NCBI RefSeq assembly: GCF_031119625.1
Contig: NZ_JAVHZV010000016.1
Span: 62,001-126,000 of the forward strand
Length of the DNA: 64,000 bases
From: Pseudomonas sp. G34
Lineage (GTDB): Bacteria; Pseudomonadota; Gammaproteobacteria; Pseudomonadales; Pseudomonadaceae
Reading direction: 5' to 3'
The notes under the pieces were generated by a model. That model had not been told where the DNA came from. It did not search any database and saw only the letters and a list, made by a program, of their open reading frames with translations. This document shows, in pieces, positions 9,285 through 20,170 of this stretch. How positions within the stretch are numbered: the stretch's first letter is position 1; each line of letters begins with the position of its first letter. A program made the position numbers and the translations under genes.

Positions 9285-9917
9285 TTACACCGCCCGGGCG
9301 GTCAGCAGGCGCAGACCCAGGCCGATGAACAGCGCGCCACTGAGGCGCCTGATAAGCGCAACCCAATAGCCGGCGCTGAGGTGTTTGCTGAAGCGAAAGG
9401 CGGTGTAGCAATAGAGTAGGTGCACGCTGATCACCACCGCGGCGATGGTCAGGTACATGATGATGAACTGCAGCGGCACGGAACGATCCGCCTGCAGAAA
9501 CTGCGGCAGGAAGGCGCACAGAAAGATCATCGATTTGGGATTGCTGATCGAGACCAGAAAGGCCTCACCGGCGATACGCCATTTCGCCACCGGGCTGCCG
9601 GTCGTCGCAGCCTCAGTCGCCTTGACGGCTACTTTGCGGCTGAACAGTTGGCGCACACCCAGGTAGATCAGGTAGCCCGCTCCGAGGATTTTCAGGGCCA
9701 GAAATGCCGATGGCATAGCGACCAGCAGCGCGCCCACACCGAGTGCGACCCCAGTAACCACCAGCAGCTGGGCAGACAGGTTGCCAACCAGAGTCGCGCC
9801 CATGGCAGTCGGCCCGTGGCGCAGCGCGTTGCGCACCACCAGCAGCACGTTCGGCCCCGGCGTCAGCGTGGTGGCCAGATAGGCCAGGAAGAACGTGAAC
9901 CAGAGATGCAGGGCCAT
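9285..9917 (-). CDS. LysE/RhtB-family amino-acid exporter
   Basis: This 210-residue protein has about six hydrophobic segments and the family signature T-P-G-P-N near residue 20, followed by G-x-x-x-G-x-x-x-G helices and the N-P-K-S motif near 125. Members export amino acids or homoserine lactones by proton exchange in the inner membrane. The substrate cannot be told from the sequence. It converges on the alanine symporter, and a 26-base hairpin separates the two. The ribosome-binding site before the ATG at 9917 is weak, but the protein starts exactly where the family usually does. Confidence 0.93.
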   Translation of the reverse strand: MALHLWFTFFLAYLATTLTPGPNVLLVVRNALRHGPTAMGATLVGNLSAQLLVVTGVALGVGALLVAMPSAFLALKILGAGYLIYLGVRQLFSRKVAVKATEAATTGSPVAKWRIAGEAFLVSISNPKSMIFLCAFLPQFLQADRSVPLQFIIMYLTIAAVVISVHLLYCYTAFRFSKHLSAGYWVALIRRLSGALFIGLGLRLLTARAV

Positions 9918-9999
9918 GGCGGCGGCTCGTGATGGCTGACGAGCCTGATGCTAGCAGTAACCAAATTTTTCAGGCAGCACCGAATTCAACCGAGGCGGC

Positions 10000-11802
10000 T
10001 CATGCCATTTCCGAGCTGCTGGTGGCGAACGTGCAGCGATTCAGCCAGGCCAGCATGTCACCGGCCTCCAGCGGCCGCGAGATATAGAAACCCTGGGCTT
10101 CCTGGCAGCCCCAGTCGCGGATCACCTTGAGGGTGTGCTCGGTCTCGATGCCTTCGGCGACCACGCGCTGGCCCAGTTCTCGGGCCAGGCTGATCAGCGC
10201 GCGCACGATGTTCCAATCCTTACTGCCCGGCTGCAGGTCGTCCATGAACGAGCGGTCGAGCTTCACCGTGTTGGCCGGGATGTCGCGCAGGTACGACCAG
10301 TTGCTGTAGCCGCTGCCGAAATCGTCGATGGCGATCTCCACGCCCATGGCCTGGAGCCGCTCGATCTGGGTGATCACCACCGAGAAGTCGCCGACCAGCG
10401 CGCTCTCGGTGAACTCCACTTCCAGGCACGAGCCATCCAGTTCGTGGCGCGCCAGCAGACGAACGATCTCGTCGGTCAGGTGATCGTTGTTGAGATCCGC
10501 CGCCGATACGTTGATGGCCACCTTGAGGTTCGCGCCCTCGCGGCGCCAGGCATCGATCTGGTTGATCGCCTGGTTGATGACCCAGAAGCTGACCGCGTGG
10601 ATCAGCGCCGTCTGCTCGGCCAGGGGGATGAATTCGCCTGGGCTGATCTCGCCCAGGATCGGGTGCGTCCAGCGCAGCAGCGCCTCCACGGACAGGCAGG
10701 CTCCGCTGTTCAGATCCACGCGCGGCTGGAACACCAGGCGCAGTTGGTCATCGGCACGCACCGCGCCAGCCAGGTCGTTGAGCAGGCGATTGCTGCGCTG
10801 CTGCGCGGCGTCCATCTGTTCATCGTAATAGGCCCAGCCCTGCCCCGTTCGGCGCGCCTCATCGGCGGCGCAGACGATCAGGCGCATCCAGTCCTCGGGC
10901 ACCGCGCCGGGCTCGAGGCGCAGCACGCCGATACCGATCTGCGGCAGCACCGGCAGCTCCTGGCAATGGATGGGCTTGCCGAAGGCTTCGCGCAGCGTGG
11001 CGAATACCGCCTCGGCCTGCTCCAGCTGGTTGCCGGGCACTGCACAGGCGAAGCGCAAGGCACTGATCTTGTAGAGCTCCCAGCTGGCCGGCAGCAGGCT
11101 GCGCAGGAGGTTCTTCACGGCCAGCGTGAAGTCGGTCAGGAACTGGAAACCGAGCGACTTGAGCATGTCGTTGAGCTGCGCCGGCGACACCAGTTCGATC
11201 GCCACGGCCAACGGGCTTTCGCCCCTGTCGATCGCATCGCTGATGTCTTCGTCCAGCTTGGCGTGGTTGTACAGCCCGGTGGTGCCGTCGATGAAGGCGG
11301 CGGCGCGCATCTCGTCGAGGCGGGCCACCGCCAGGCGCGCGATCTGTTCCAGCATGGCCTGGTCGGCAGCGGACATCAGCGGGCGCGGCTGGGTGTCGAT
11401 CACGCACAGGTTGCCGAGCACCAGCCCGCCGTCGAGCACCAGCGGCACGCCGGCGTAGTAGCGGATGCCGGGCTCGCCAGTGACCAGCGGGTTGCCGCGA
11501 AAGCGCTCGTCCTGCTGGGCATCGCAGACCTCGACGCTGCCGCCGAGGGCCACGCTATAGGCGCAAAAGGAATCGGCCCGTGGGGTTTCCTGCAGGTCGG
11601 TACCCACGCGCGCGCGGAACCACTGGCGCTTGCGGTCGAGAATGGTGATCAGGCAAATGGGCGTGTTGAAGTACAGCGCGGCGATCTTCACCACTTCATC
11701 GAGAAACGTATCGCTGTTGCCCTCGACGAAGCACGGATGCTCATCGATCAGCCGCTGCCGGCTCAGCTCGTTCATCGGCAGAGGTGGGTAAGGAGCCAGC
11801 AT
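10000..11802 (-). CDS. GAF / degenerate GGDEF / EAL protein (c-di-GMP phosphodiesterase)
   Basis: The ATG at 11802 (GAGAGAAG upstream) is preferred to one 29 codons earlier, whose extra residues look unrelated. The 600-residue protein has a GAF domain (about 15-165), a GGDEF-like domain (about 170-330) and an EAL domain (about 345-590). The GGDEF site is lost: the equivalent segment reads A-L-R-F-A-C-A, so no diguanylate cyclase activity is expected. The EAL site is intact: E-A-L-L-R-W, D-D-F-G-S-G-Y, K-L-D-R-S-F and V-A-E-G-I-E-T. It should hydrolyse c-di-GMP in the cytoplasm, perhaps gated by the GAF domain. It is divergent from the hybrid kinase at 12173. Confidence 0.93.
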   Translation of the reverse strand: MLAPYPPLPMNELSRQRLIDEHPCFVEGNSDTFLDEVVKIAALYFNTPICLITILDRKRQWFRARVGTDLQETPRADSFCAYSVALGGSVEVCDAQQDERFRGNPLVTGEPGIRYYAGVPLVLDGGLVLGNLCVIDTQPRPLMSAADQAMLEQIARLAVARLDEMRAAAFIDGTTGLYNHAKLDEDISDAIDRGESPLAVAIELVSPAQLNDMLKSLGFQFLTDFTLAVKNLLRSLLPASWELYKISALRFACAVPGNQLEQAEAVFATLREAFGKPIHCQELPVLPQIGIGVLRLEPGAVPEDWMRLIVCAADEARRTGQGWAYYDEQMDAAQQRSNRLLNDLAGAVRADDQLRLVFQPRVDLNSGACLSVEALLRWTHPILGEISPGEFIPLAEQTALIHAVSFWVINQAINQIDAWRREGANLKVAINVSAADLNNDHLTDEIVRLLARHELDGSCLEVEFTESALVGDFSVVITQIERLQAMGVEIAIDDFGSGYSNWSYLRDIPANTVKLDRSFMDDLQPGSKDWNIVRALISLARELGQRVVAEGIETEHTLKVIRDWGCQEAQGFYISRPLEAGDMLAWLNRCTFATSSSEMA

Positions 11803-12172
11803 TGTTCTTCTCTCGGTTATTGCGTGCAAAAAAGGGTGCCGGAATCTCTTTCGCAGACCTTCCGGCAGATGATAACCAAATGACATCACAGCCCATAGGG
11901 AGTTGCGTGAATCTTTACGACCGCTCGGCGGTTGGCAACACGGCGCATCCAGGCAGCGACGACGGCTTGCTGAATATCAGACCGCATTCAAGAAGTGGAG
12001 TGCGGTCAGCGAGTAGACTGGCGCTCACTCGACATCCACCATCAAGCAGGCGCAGCGGCTTGGCGCCAGCGAGTCGACAACGCGAAAGAAAGCGGAACGC
12101 GCAGCCGCTTCGAACGCTCTTAGCTAGCAGACACCCCCGTTTGCCTCCCATTACTGCGCTCGCCTTGATGAT
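11803..12172. other. Divergent promoter region, no gene seen
   Basis: This 370-base gap lies between the EAL gene and the hybrid kinase, which are transcribed away from each other. It holds an imperfect inverted repeat (11981-11989 with 11998-12006, 8 of 9 pairs). I see no convincing coding frame or RNA. Confidence 0.4.
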
Positions 12173-14710
<2,538 letters not shown>

Positions 14711-14723
14711 GCCGACAGGTGGA

Positions 14724-14978
14724 TCAGGCGCCTTCCAATCCTTGCTTGAATGGCAGCGGCGGCAACCTGACAGAGGTGCCGCCGAGCTTCTCGACCAGCG
14801 CTGCTGGCGCCTCGTCGGAGAGTTCCACGACGTGGCCGGCCAGCAGCCCCTCGGATTCAGTGTCCGGATAATCGTCGATCACCCACTGCTCGACTTCCTC
14901 GCGGCTTATGCCCAGGGCCTGGGCCAGGACGCTACCGCGTTGCTCGGCCCACAGGCTATCCATTGGCTCGTTACTCAT
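14724..14978 (-). CDS. Small protein of unknown function
   Basis: The ATG at 14978 is chosen because AAAGGGGGA precedes it; 15 upstream codons have no site. The 84-residue protein is acidic. It begins with a charged helix, then L-G-I-S-R-E-E-V-E-Q-W, which resembles the L-G-L-S-E-E-E-V-G-S-Y segment of the small gene at 63580-63798. This could be a short helix-turn-helix or a shared small family. It lies 41 bases downstream of a DUF1652-like gene on the same strand and may be co-transcribed with it. I do not recognise a function. Confidence 0.6.
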   Translation of the reverse strand: MSNEPMDSLWAEQRGSVLAQALGISREEVEQWVIDDYPDTESEGLLAGHVVELSDEAPAALVEKLGGTSVRLPPLPFKQGLEGA

Positions 14979-15019
14979 GGGTCCCCCTTTTCTACTGCTG
15001 ATGATCAACGCGCGGCCAT

Positions 15020-15283
15020 TCAAGCCAGGGAGCCCATTGGCCGGGCACGGCTCTCGGTCTCCCCGCTCGTCAGCTGCTGACGCAGGCGCAATACCAATTG
15101 CGAGATGGCACGGGAGCTGGACAGTTCGCCGCGCTGGATACCAGCGGCGCGCAGCAGTACCTGATCGTTCCGGGGTGCGCGAATCTCCAGGGTCATGCTG
15201 TCATCGGCTTCGATGGTGCAGCGGCAGTTTAAGGGCAGAAAGGCGGATTCAATGATCTGCCGTTGTTCCAAGATGGACATCAT
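15020..15283 (-). CDS. DUF1652-like small protein
   Basis: This 87-residue protein (ATG at 15283, GAGG upstream) has the DUF1652 pattern: I-I-E-S-A-F-L-P-L-N-C-R-C-T near the start, a strand pair M-T-L-E-I, V-L-L-R-A-A-G-I, then S-S-R-A-I-S-Q-L-V-L-R-L-R-Q-Q-L. The family is typical of Pseudomonas and has no assigned biochemical role. A second copy lies at 40072 and a divergent relative at 41446. The upstream gap is AT-rich and carries two TGCA-N3-TGCA sites. The gene upstream on the other strand encodes a stress-type KGG protein. Confidence 0.8.
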   Translation of the reverse strand: MMSILEQRQIIESAFLPLNCRCTIEADDSMTLEIRAPRNDQVLLRAAGIQRGELSSSRAISQLVLRLRQQLTSGETESRARPMGSLA

Positions 15284-15431
15284 CACGACTCACCTCGAAC
15301 GCTGAGCGCGTAGTTATATATGAAAGAAAGTGCCTGGCGGCGATAGGCCAATAAGTTCGCCGTTAAAATCCGTGCATCAAGAATGCCAAAAACTTTTCCA
15401 ATAAAAACAGCGCTGTTCAAAATATTCATCA

Positions 15432-15473
15432 TGCACAATGCAATAACATGCCGGGCGACCCCTGCATTTTGCA
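15432..15473. promoter_or_regulatory. Two TGCA-N3-TGCA sites in an AT-rich divergent promoter region
   Basis: TGCACAATGCA (15432-15442) and TGCATTTTGCA (15463-15473) lie 31 bp apart centre to centre, about three helical turns. They sit midway in the 333-base gap between the DUF1652-like gene and the KGG-repeat gene; nothing else is seen in that gap. The same motif recurs near 25066, 25147 and 40874. The binding protein is unknown. Confidence 0.45.
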
Positions 15474-15616
15474 CGCTCCGTTTAAACCTTCACAACGCAC
15501 TACCCGTCGAGGTTGCCGTTCATCCTAAAGCACGCCATTCATTTCGAACGAATTGCGCAGAACTTAATTCGTATTTCCTGAGGCATGCCTCACCCCTGAA
15601 CGACAAGGAGATGAAA

Positions 15617-15799
15617 ATGGCTCATAGCAATCCAGGCAACTTTGCAAATGATCGTACCAAGGCGGCAGAGGCAGGCCGCAAGGGCGGCAAGAACAGCGGC
15701 GGCAACTTTGCCAACGACCGTGCAAAGGCCGCAGAAGCAGGCCGCAAGGGCGGCCAGAACAGTCATGGCGGTGGCGGTGGCAGTAAGCAGGAATCCTGA
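15617..15799 (+). CDS. KGG-repeat stress-induced protein
   Basis: The ATG at 15617 is preferred because AAGGAG lies 6 bases upstream; an ATG at 15611 touches that site. The 60-residue protein is hydrophilic and holds two copies of the stress-induced bacterial repeat N-F-A-N-D-R-x-K-A-A-E-A-G-R-K-G-G followed by a glycine tail. Relatives such as YciG are stationary-phase or RpoS-controlled and linked to desiccation or acid stress. It is followed at once by a strong intrinsic terminator and stands alone as a transcription unit. Confidence 0.93.
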   Translation: MAHSNPGNFANDRTKAAEAGRKGGKNSGGNFANDRAKAAEAGRKGGQNSHGGGGGSKQES

Positions 15800-15809
15800 C
15801 AGCGACAAG

Positions 15810-15840
15810 CCAGGCCCTGCCCAGGGCCTGGATTTTTTTA
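15810..15840 (+). terminator. Intrinsic terminator of the KGG-repeat gene
   Basis: CCAGGCCCT and AGGGCCTGG form a perfect 9-bp stem with a GCCC loop, followed by A and a run of T residues. It is a textbook rho-independent terminator 10 bases after the stop. Confidence 0.95.
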
Positions 15841-16243
15841 TAGCGGGATGAAGCGGCCAAACAACAACTAACACCCTATAAGCTGTACATAATAAACCCT
15901 TGTACAATTTTTCAATTCACTCCCACCAACAGCGTTACTCGCCAGTGTTTAAAAAAGCGGTACAAGAGTGCCATTTGCAAACAAATTCTTTATCAAAAAA
16001 CACTCTTTCCTATACAAAACCAACACGCGTACAAACTTATAACAGCGCACCCACCCGTTACTTCATTTCGGCAACAGCTCTCCACCGCCATTGGAACGGG
16101 GCACCCGTTATTCAAGAACGGTGCCGACTGCCACTGTGTTGCAAATTCGACTGGTGGTGAACAGGTGCAGGCTCATCGAGCACAGCCATACAAGACCTAC
16201 GCCGGGCAGACGCACACAGTGAAGCCTTCACACAGGAGGCCTC
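15841..16243. other. AT-rich intergenic region before the DoxX gene
   Basis: This 403-base gap is clearly AT-richer than its surroundings up to about 16080. It holds TGTACA at 15884-15889 and again at 15901-15906, spaced by 11 bases, a possible operator. The only long frame starts with TTG, has no ribosome-binding site and resembles no protein, so I do not call it. Confidence 0.4.
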
Positions 16244-16651
16244 ATGAATACTGCGACGGTACCTCAAGGACACCCCCACGATTGGGCACTGCTGTTTTTA
16301 CGCGTGACGGGCAGCCTGTTGCTGCTGGTCGTGCACGGGCTGCCCAAGGTGCTCAACTTCCAGGCCGAGCTCGCTTTGATCGAAGATCCGTTCGGGCTGG
16401 GCCCGCAGCTGACGCTCGGCTTGGCAATCTTCGCCGAGGTGCTGTGCCCGCTGCTGATCATCGCCGGAACGTTCACCCGGCTCGCCACACTGCCGGTACT
16501 GGCCGTGCTGGTGGTGTCGCTGGCAGTCGTGCACCCTGAATGGAGCCTGGGCGAAGGGCAATTTGCCTGGCTGCTGGCGATCATCTTCACCACCCTGCTG
16601 ATCGCCGGCGCCGGAAAGTTCGCGCTGGGCCAGCGGCTGCCCTGGCAATGA
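16244..16651 (+). CDS. DoxX-family inner-membrane protein
   Basis: This 135-residue protein has four hydrophobic helices and the DoxX signature: L-L-F-L-R-V-T-G-S-L-L-L-L-V-V-H-G-L-P-K near the start, G-L-A-I-F-A-E-V-L-C-P-L-L-I-I-A-G in the second helix and a conserved H-P-E between helices three and four. DoxX proteins are membrane components tied to quinone or redox chemistry and stress resistance; the exact reaction is unknown for most. AGGAGG lies 5 bases before the ATG. It stands alone, with no same-strand partner closer than 270 bases. Confidence 0.9.
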   Translation: MNTATVPQGHPHDWALLFLRVTGSLLLLVVHGLPKVLNFQAELALIEDPFGLGPQLTLGLAIFAEVLCPLLIIAGTFTRLATLPVLAVLVVSLAVVHPEWSLGEGQFAWLLAIIFTTLLIAGAGKFALGQRLPWQ

Positions 16652-16922
16652 GCCGCCTTGCATGCTGTTGGCCTCTATCGGGTGATCGGGTGTCCGCTCG
16701 ACGGCACCTTCCGAGCGGGCCCGCCGCAGCAAACTCACGATCGGCAAGGGCAAGCCGTGATCAATTCGACATACGGCACGCAGCGTGACTGAAATCCTTC
16801 GCGCAAGCGTCTAGAGTCGGATTGTGGGGCGTGGCAGCAATGCCGGTCAGTGGTCAAACAGTCCGAACTTTTTGCCATTCCCGCACCCTGTATGAACACT
16901 GCAACCGACGTTCGGGAACACC

Positions 16923-17309
16923 ATGATCAAATCCGCCAAGCACCGCGCCACCGTCATCTGTCATCAGCACGGCAAAGTCCTGCTGGTGCGCAAGGCCGAC
17001 GCGAAATGGACCCTGCCAGGCGGCAAGATCGAAGCCAACGAGGGCCCGGCCGAAGCCGCGCTGCGTGAGCTGTGCGAAGAAACGGGGCTGGACAGCCAGG
17101 GCCTGGAGTTTCTCGCCCTGCACCAGTTCGACAGCCGCCCGCACCACGTCTTTCGCGTCACGGTGCCGGAAACCCTGGCTGCGCGCCCGCTGAACGAAAT
17201 CGCCGATTGCCGCTGGTTCTCCACCGCCGACCTGGACATGGCGATCAAGAAGTCCGCGCGCAAGCTACTGGAGCTGTACTTCCCCGGTAATTCCCGGGAG
17301 CCCGCCTGA
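16923..17309 (+). CDS. Nudix hydrolase
   Basis: This 128-residue protein has a complete Nudix box at residues 38-60: G-G-K-I-E-A-N-E, then R-E-L-C-E-E-T-G-L. This fits G-x5-E-x7-R-E-U-x-E-E-x-G-U exactly, so the metal-binding and catalytic residues are present. Such enzymes hydrolyse nucleoside diphosphate derivatives and clear damaged nucleotides or signalling compounds; the substrate here is unknown. The preceding strand V-L-L-V-R-K-A-D-A-K-W-T-L-P-G-G is typical. Just after its stop, on the other strand, lies a decayed histidine-kinase fragment. Confidence 0.92.
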   Translation: MIKSAKHRATVICHQHGKVLLVRKADAKWTLPGGKIEANEGPAEAALRELCEETGLDSQGLEFLALHQFDSRPHHVFRVTVPETLAARPLNEIADCRWFSTADLDMAIKKSARKLLELYFPGNSREPA

Positions 17310-17319
17310 TCGGCGGCGG

Positions 17320-17478
17320 CATGTCCATGGGGGTGCCCTGCCCCCTCGGCTTGGTGTTGAAGAACGGCTCGCAGGCGTGCTCGACACGCCGTTGTCCAGC
17401 GATATCGGCAACCCGCCCGGGCGCTCTGGGCCACCAGGCCGCCAGCCTGTAGTCGCAGCCGACCACGGCTCGGCGCAA
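17320..17478 (-). pseudogene. Decayed fragment of a histidine-kinase ATPase domain
   Basis: On the minus strand the frame reads V-A-D-I-A-G-Q-R-R-V-E-H-A-C-E-P-F-F-N-T-K-P-R-G-Q-G-T in pieces, which matches the G1-to-F/G2 region of HATPase_c (V-x-D-x-G ... A-x-E-P-F-F-x-T-K-x-x-G-x-G-T). The G2 box then breaks off, as if frameshifted. No start codon context or full domain remains. It is probably a relic of a hybrid kinase. Confidence 0.5.
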
Positions 17479-17529
17479 CCTCGACGCCGCGCTGCTGCAC
17501 GACGCCGGGGCAGGTTCAGCGACGCTGGC

Positions 17530-19488
17530 TCATGCCAGTTTGAAGCGGTTGACCTGGGTTTGCAGATCGGCCCCCAGGCGCGCCAGGTCGACGCTGGCCG
17601 CCGAGGTTTGCTCGGTGGCTGCCGAGGATTGCTCGGCCACGTCGCGAATGCTCGACACGCTGCGGTTGATCTCTTCGGCCACCGAACTCTGCTGCTCAGC
17701 GGCGGTGGCGATCTGCTGGTTCATCTGCTGGATTTCCGAGACCGCGGCATTGATCGCGTTCAGCGCGCTGTTGGCCTGCTTGGCGGCGTGCACCGTGGTT
17801 TCCGCCTGGGCGCAGCTCTGCCCCATCATCGCCACGGCCTTCTCCGCACCGCTCTGCAGATTGCCGATCAGCCCCTCGATCTGCTCGGTGGACTCCTGGG
17901 TACGGCGCGCCAGGGCACGTACTTCGTCGGCTACCACCGCGAAGCCACGCCCCGATTCGCCCGCCCGCGCGGCCTCGATGGCCGCGTTGAGGGCCAGCAG
18001 GTTGGTCTGTTCGGCGATGCCCTTGATCACGTCGAGCACGGTACCGATATTGCCGCTGTCATGCTTGAGCGCCTCGATGGCATGGGCCGAGTCCTCGATG
18101 GACACCGCCAGTTTCTCGATGCGCGATACCGCCTGCTGGACGGTCTGCTGGCCTTCCTGGGTCTGCTCGTCGGCGTTGCGCGCGTACTCGGCCGCCGATT
18201 CGGCGTTGCGTGCGACATCCAGCACGGTGGCGGTCATTTCGTTCATGGCGGTGGCCACCTGCTCGGTTTCCATGCGCTGCTGCGCGACCCCGGCGCTGGT
18301 CTGCTCGGTTACCGCCGACAGCTCCTCCGCCGCCGTGGCCAGCTGGGCCACGCCATTGCCCAGGCGCCCCAGCAGGTCGCGCAGGCTCAGGGTCATGTCC
18401 TGCATGGCCTGCATCAATTGGCCAAGCTCGTCATTGCGGTCGGCCTTGATATCGCTGGACAGGTCGCCCTTGGCCACCTGCCGCGCCACGCTGACCACCC
18501 GCTGCAGGGGGCCGACGATCATGCGGGTGATCAGCAGCGCGCACAGTAGCCCCAGCACGAAGGCGATGGCCGCGGCGCTGAACAGCATGGTCTTGGCCTG
18601 GCTGGCGTCACGGTTGAGCAGGTTGAACTGCAGCTCCAGCGCTTTCTCGGCGGCCGCCGCGACCTGACGCGCCCGCTCGGTCATGTCCTCTTCGGTGCTG
18701 TCGTACGCGACAATGGACTTGCGCACATTGCCGAACTGTTCGTTGTACTGCTGCAATTGCGCCAACGCCGCCTCGACATCGGCCCGGTCGGACGGATCAT
18801 CGAGCTCACGCGTCAGCGCGCGGCCCTTCTGTTCCAGCGAGACGAAGTGCTGCTGGAGCAACTTGGCGTACTGCTCGTCCTCGCGCAGCAGAAAGTCCTT
18901 TTCCCGGCGGCGTGCCTCGAGCAGCTCCATGCTCAGGGCATTGGCCTGGTTGGCCTGGCTCAGCACGTCGATGCTGGTCTGGTCGCCGCTCAGGCGGATC
19001 TGCTCGACGGCGGCCTTGCGCAGGCGCTCCTCCACAACCGCGAAGCGCTCGAGCGCGGCGCGGGCTGCATTTTCCATGGCCTGCTGCGCCGACTGGCTAT
19101 TTTCGGTGGCTTGCTTGAGGCTCTGCAGTTCATCGCGATAGCCCTGCACGTCCTCCTGGATCTTGCGCATCAACTCCTTGTTCTGCGGGCGCTGCATCTG
19201 GTTTTCGCTGGCCTTGGCCTGCTGCTGGACCTGGTCGGTCAAGGCCTCGGCCTGCTGCAGATACTTGTCGTCGCCACGCAGGATGAAGTTTTTTTCCTGC
19301 TGGCGCGCCTCGGTCAGCCTGGCGTCGATGCTGCTGACCCCCAGTAATATGTCGAAGCGCCGCAAGGTGGTTTGCAGGGCCGACTGGCCGACCCAGACGA
19401 TTGCCAAGGTAATGGCCAGGATCAGGCCGAAACCACTGAACAGTTTTTTCCTCACGCTCATGTTGAGCAGTAGATTGGCAATGGACAT
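17530..19488 (-). CDS. Methyl-accepting chemotaxis protein with HBM-type sensor domain
   Basis: This 652-residue receptor has a first membrane segment at about 13-33, a large helical periplasmic region to about 285, a second segment at about 290-310, HAMP, and the cytoplasmic signalling domain with the hairpin [21 protein letters not shown] in pieces near 520-545. The periplasmic part has two similar blocks, [14 protein letters not shown] (about 60) and [14 protein letters not shown] (about 195), the pattern of a helical bimodular (HBM) domain such as McpS, which binds organic acids. AGGGAG precedes the ATG. Decayed kinase fragments lie on both sides. Confidence 0.92.
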   Translation of the reverse strand: MSIANLLLNMSVRKKLFSGFGLILAITLAIVWVGQSALQTTLRRFDILLGVSSIDARLTEARQQEKNFILRGDDKYLQQAEALTDQVQQQAKASENQMQRPQNKELMRKIQEDVQGYRDELQSLKQATENSQSAQQAMENAARAALERFAVVEERLRKAAVEQIRLSGDQTSIDVLSQANQANALSMELLEARRREKDFLLREDEQYAKLLQQHFVSLEQKGRALTRELDDPSDRADVEAALAQLQQYNEQFGNVRKSIVAYDSTEEDMTERARQVAAAAEKALELQFNLLNRDASQAKTMLFSAAAIAFVLGLLCALLITRMIVGPLQRVVSVARQVAKGDLSSDIKADRNDELGQLMQAMQDMTLSLRDLLGRLGNGVAQLATAAEELSAVTEQTSAGVAQQRMETEQVATAMNEMTATVLDVARNAESAAEYARNADEQTQEGQQTVQQAVSRIEKLAVSIEDSAHAIEALKHDSGNIGTVLDVIKGIAEQTNLLALNAAIEAARAGESGRGFAVVADEVRALARRTQESTEQIEGLIGNLQSGAEKAVAMMGQSCAQAETTVHAAKQANSALNAINAAVSEIQQMNQQIATAAEQQSSVAEEINRSVSSIRDVAEQSSAATEQTSAASVDLARLGADLQTQVNRFKLA

Positions 19489-20170
19489 TGAGTAACTCCC
19501 TGATGATGCGAATAGGCCAAAGCCCTTTGGTCACGTGCGCGCCGGCACCTGCAGCAGCGTGAAACGCCTGCCCAGTGAAATGGCCGGTTTTCCCACGGTG
19601 TGACCCACCCTATCGGCGGGCAAAAACGAAACTGTAAATTTTGTAAGCCCTGCCGCCATGGCGACTGCGACGCCCGCGCACCGGTGCGCCGAGAGTGAAG
19701 CGCGCGTGTCCGTTCGCACGATGGCGAAAGCACATGGCACGGATGCGCAATCGATCGGCAGCGTCGGCGCCGTGGTGAAGTATCCCGGTCTCTGCCCGCC
19801 GCCCGTCGGGCAGCGAGGCTTGCTTCAGTGTCCGGAAAGCGAGGGCCGGACGTTTTCCAGCACCTCGTTCATCTTGAACGGCGTGGCCAGCAGCGCCACA
19901 CCGTTGCCCAGCAACACCTCAGGGTTGCTGGCCTTGCCGGCCTAACCGCGCATCAACAGGGGTCGGCGGGCTCTCGCGCAGGCTCCGCGAACTGAACAAC
20001 AGGGGCGCAGGATCTGCGCGTATTGCCGCCATCGGCGTACTGGCACGGTAGAGCGCTTTGTGATAATTCGGGCTCTGCCGCAGCGCTTTTCGGGCCACCG
20101 AAAATAATGGCGACATGAGATCACTGCCCCCCCTATACTGGGCAAAATTCAATGACATGGAACTGCACCC
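19489..20170. other. Region between two divergent chemoreceptor genes
   Basis: This 682-base gap holds a 14-base palindrome CCAAAGCCCTTTGG (19517-19530) just upstream of the HBM receptor, a kinase receiver-domain relic (19825-19941) and a hairpin just beyond that relic (19792-19798 with 19807-19813), probably its old terminator. The rest shows no gene. A TATACT near 20135 could be the -10 of the receptor gene at 20171. Confidence 0.5.
19825..19941 (-). pseudogene. Relic of a response-receiver domain C-terminus
   Basis: On the minus strand 38 codons end at a stop. They read A-G-K-A-S-N-P-E-V-L, then G-V-A-L-L-A-T-P-F-K-M-N-E-V-L-E-N-V-R in part, which fits the beta5-alpha5 end of receiver domains (x-x-L-x-K-P-F-x-x-x-x-L-x-x-x-V-R) as found at the C-terminus of hybrid kinases. 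A stop codon interrupts the frame immediately upstream. It is a remnant, not a gene. Confidence 0.55.

Noticed and set aside
15900..16160. 86-codon frame in the AT-rich gap
   Set aside because: It starts with TTG without a ribosome-binding site and resembles no protein.
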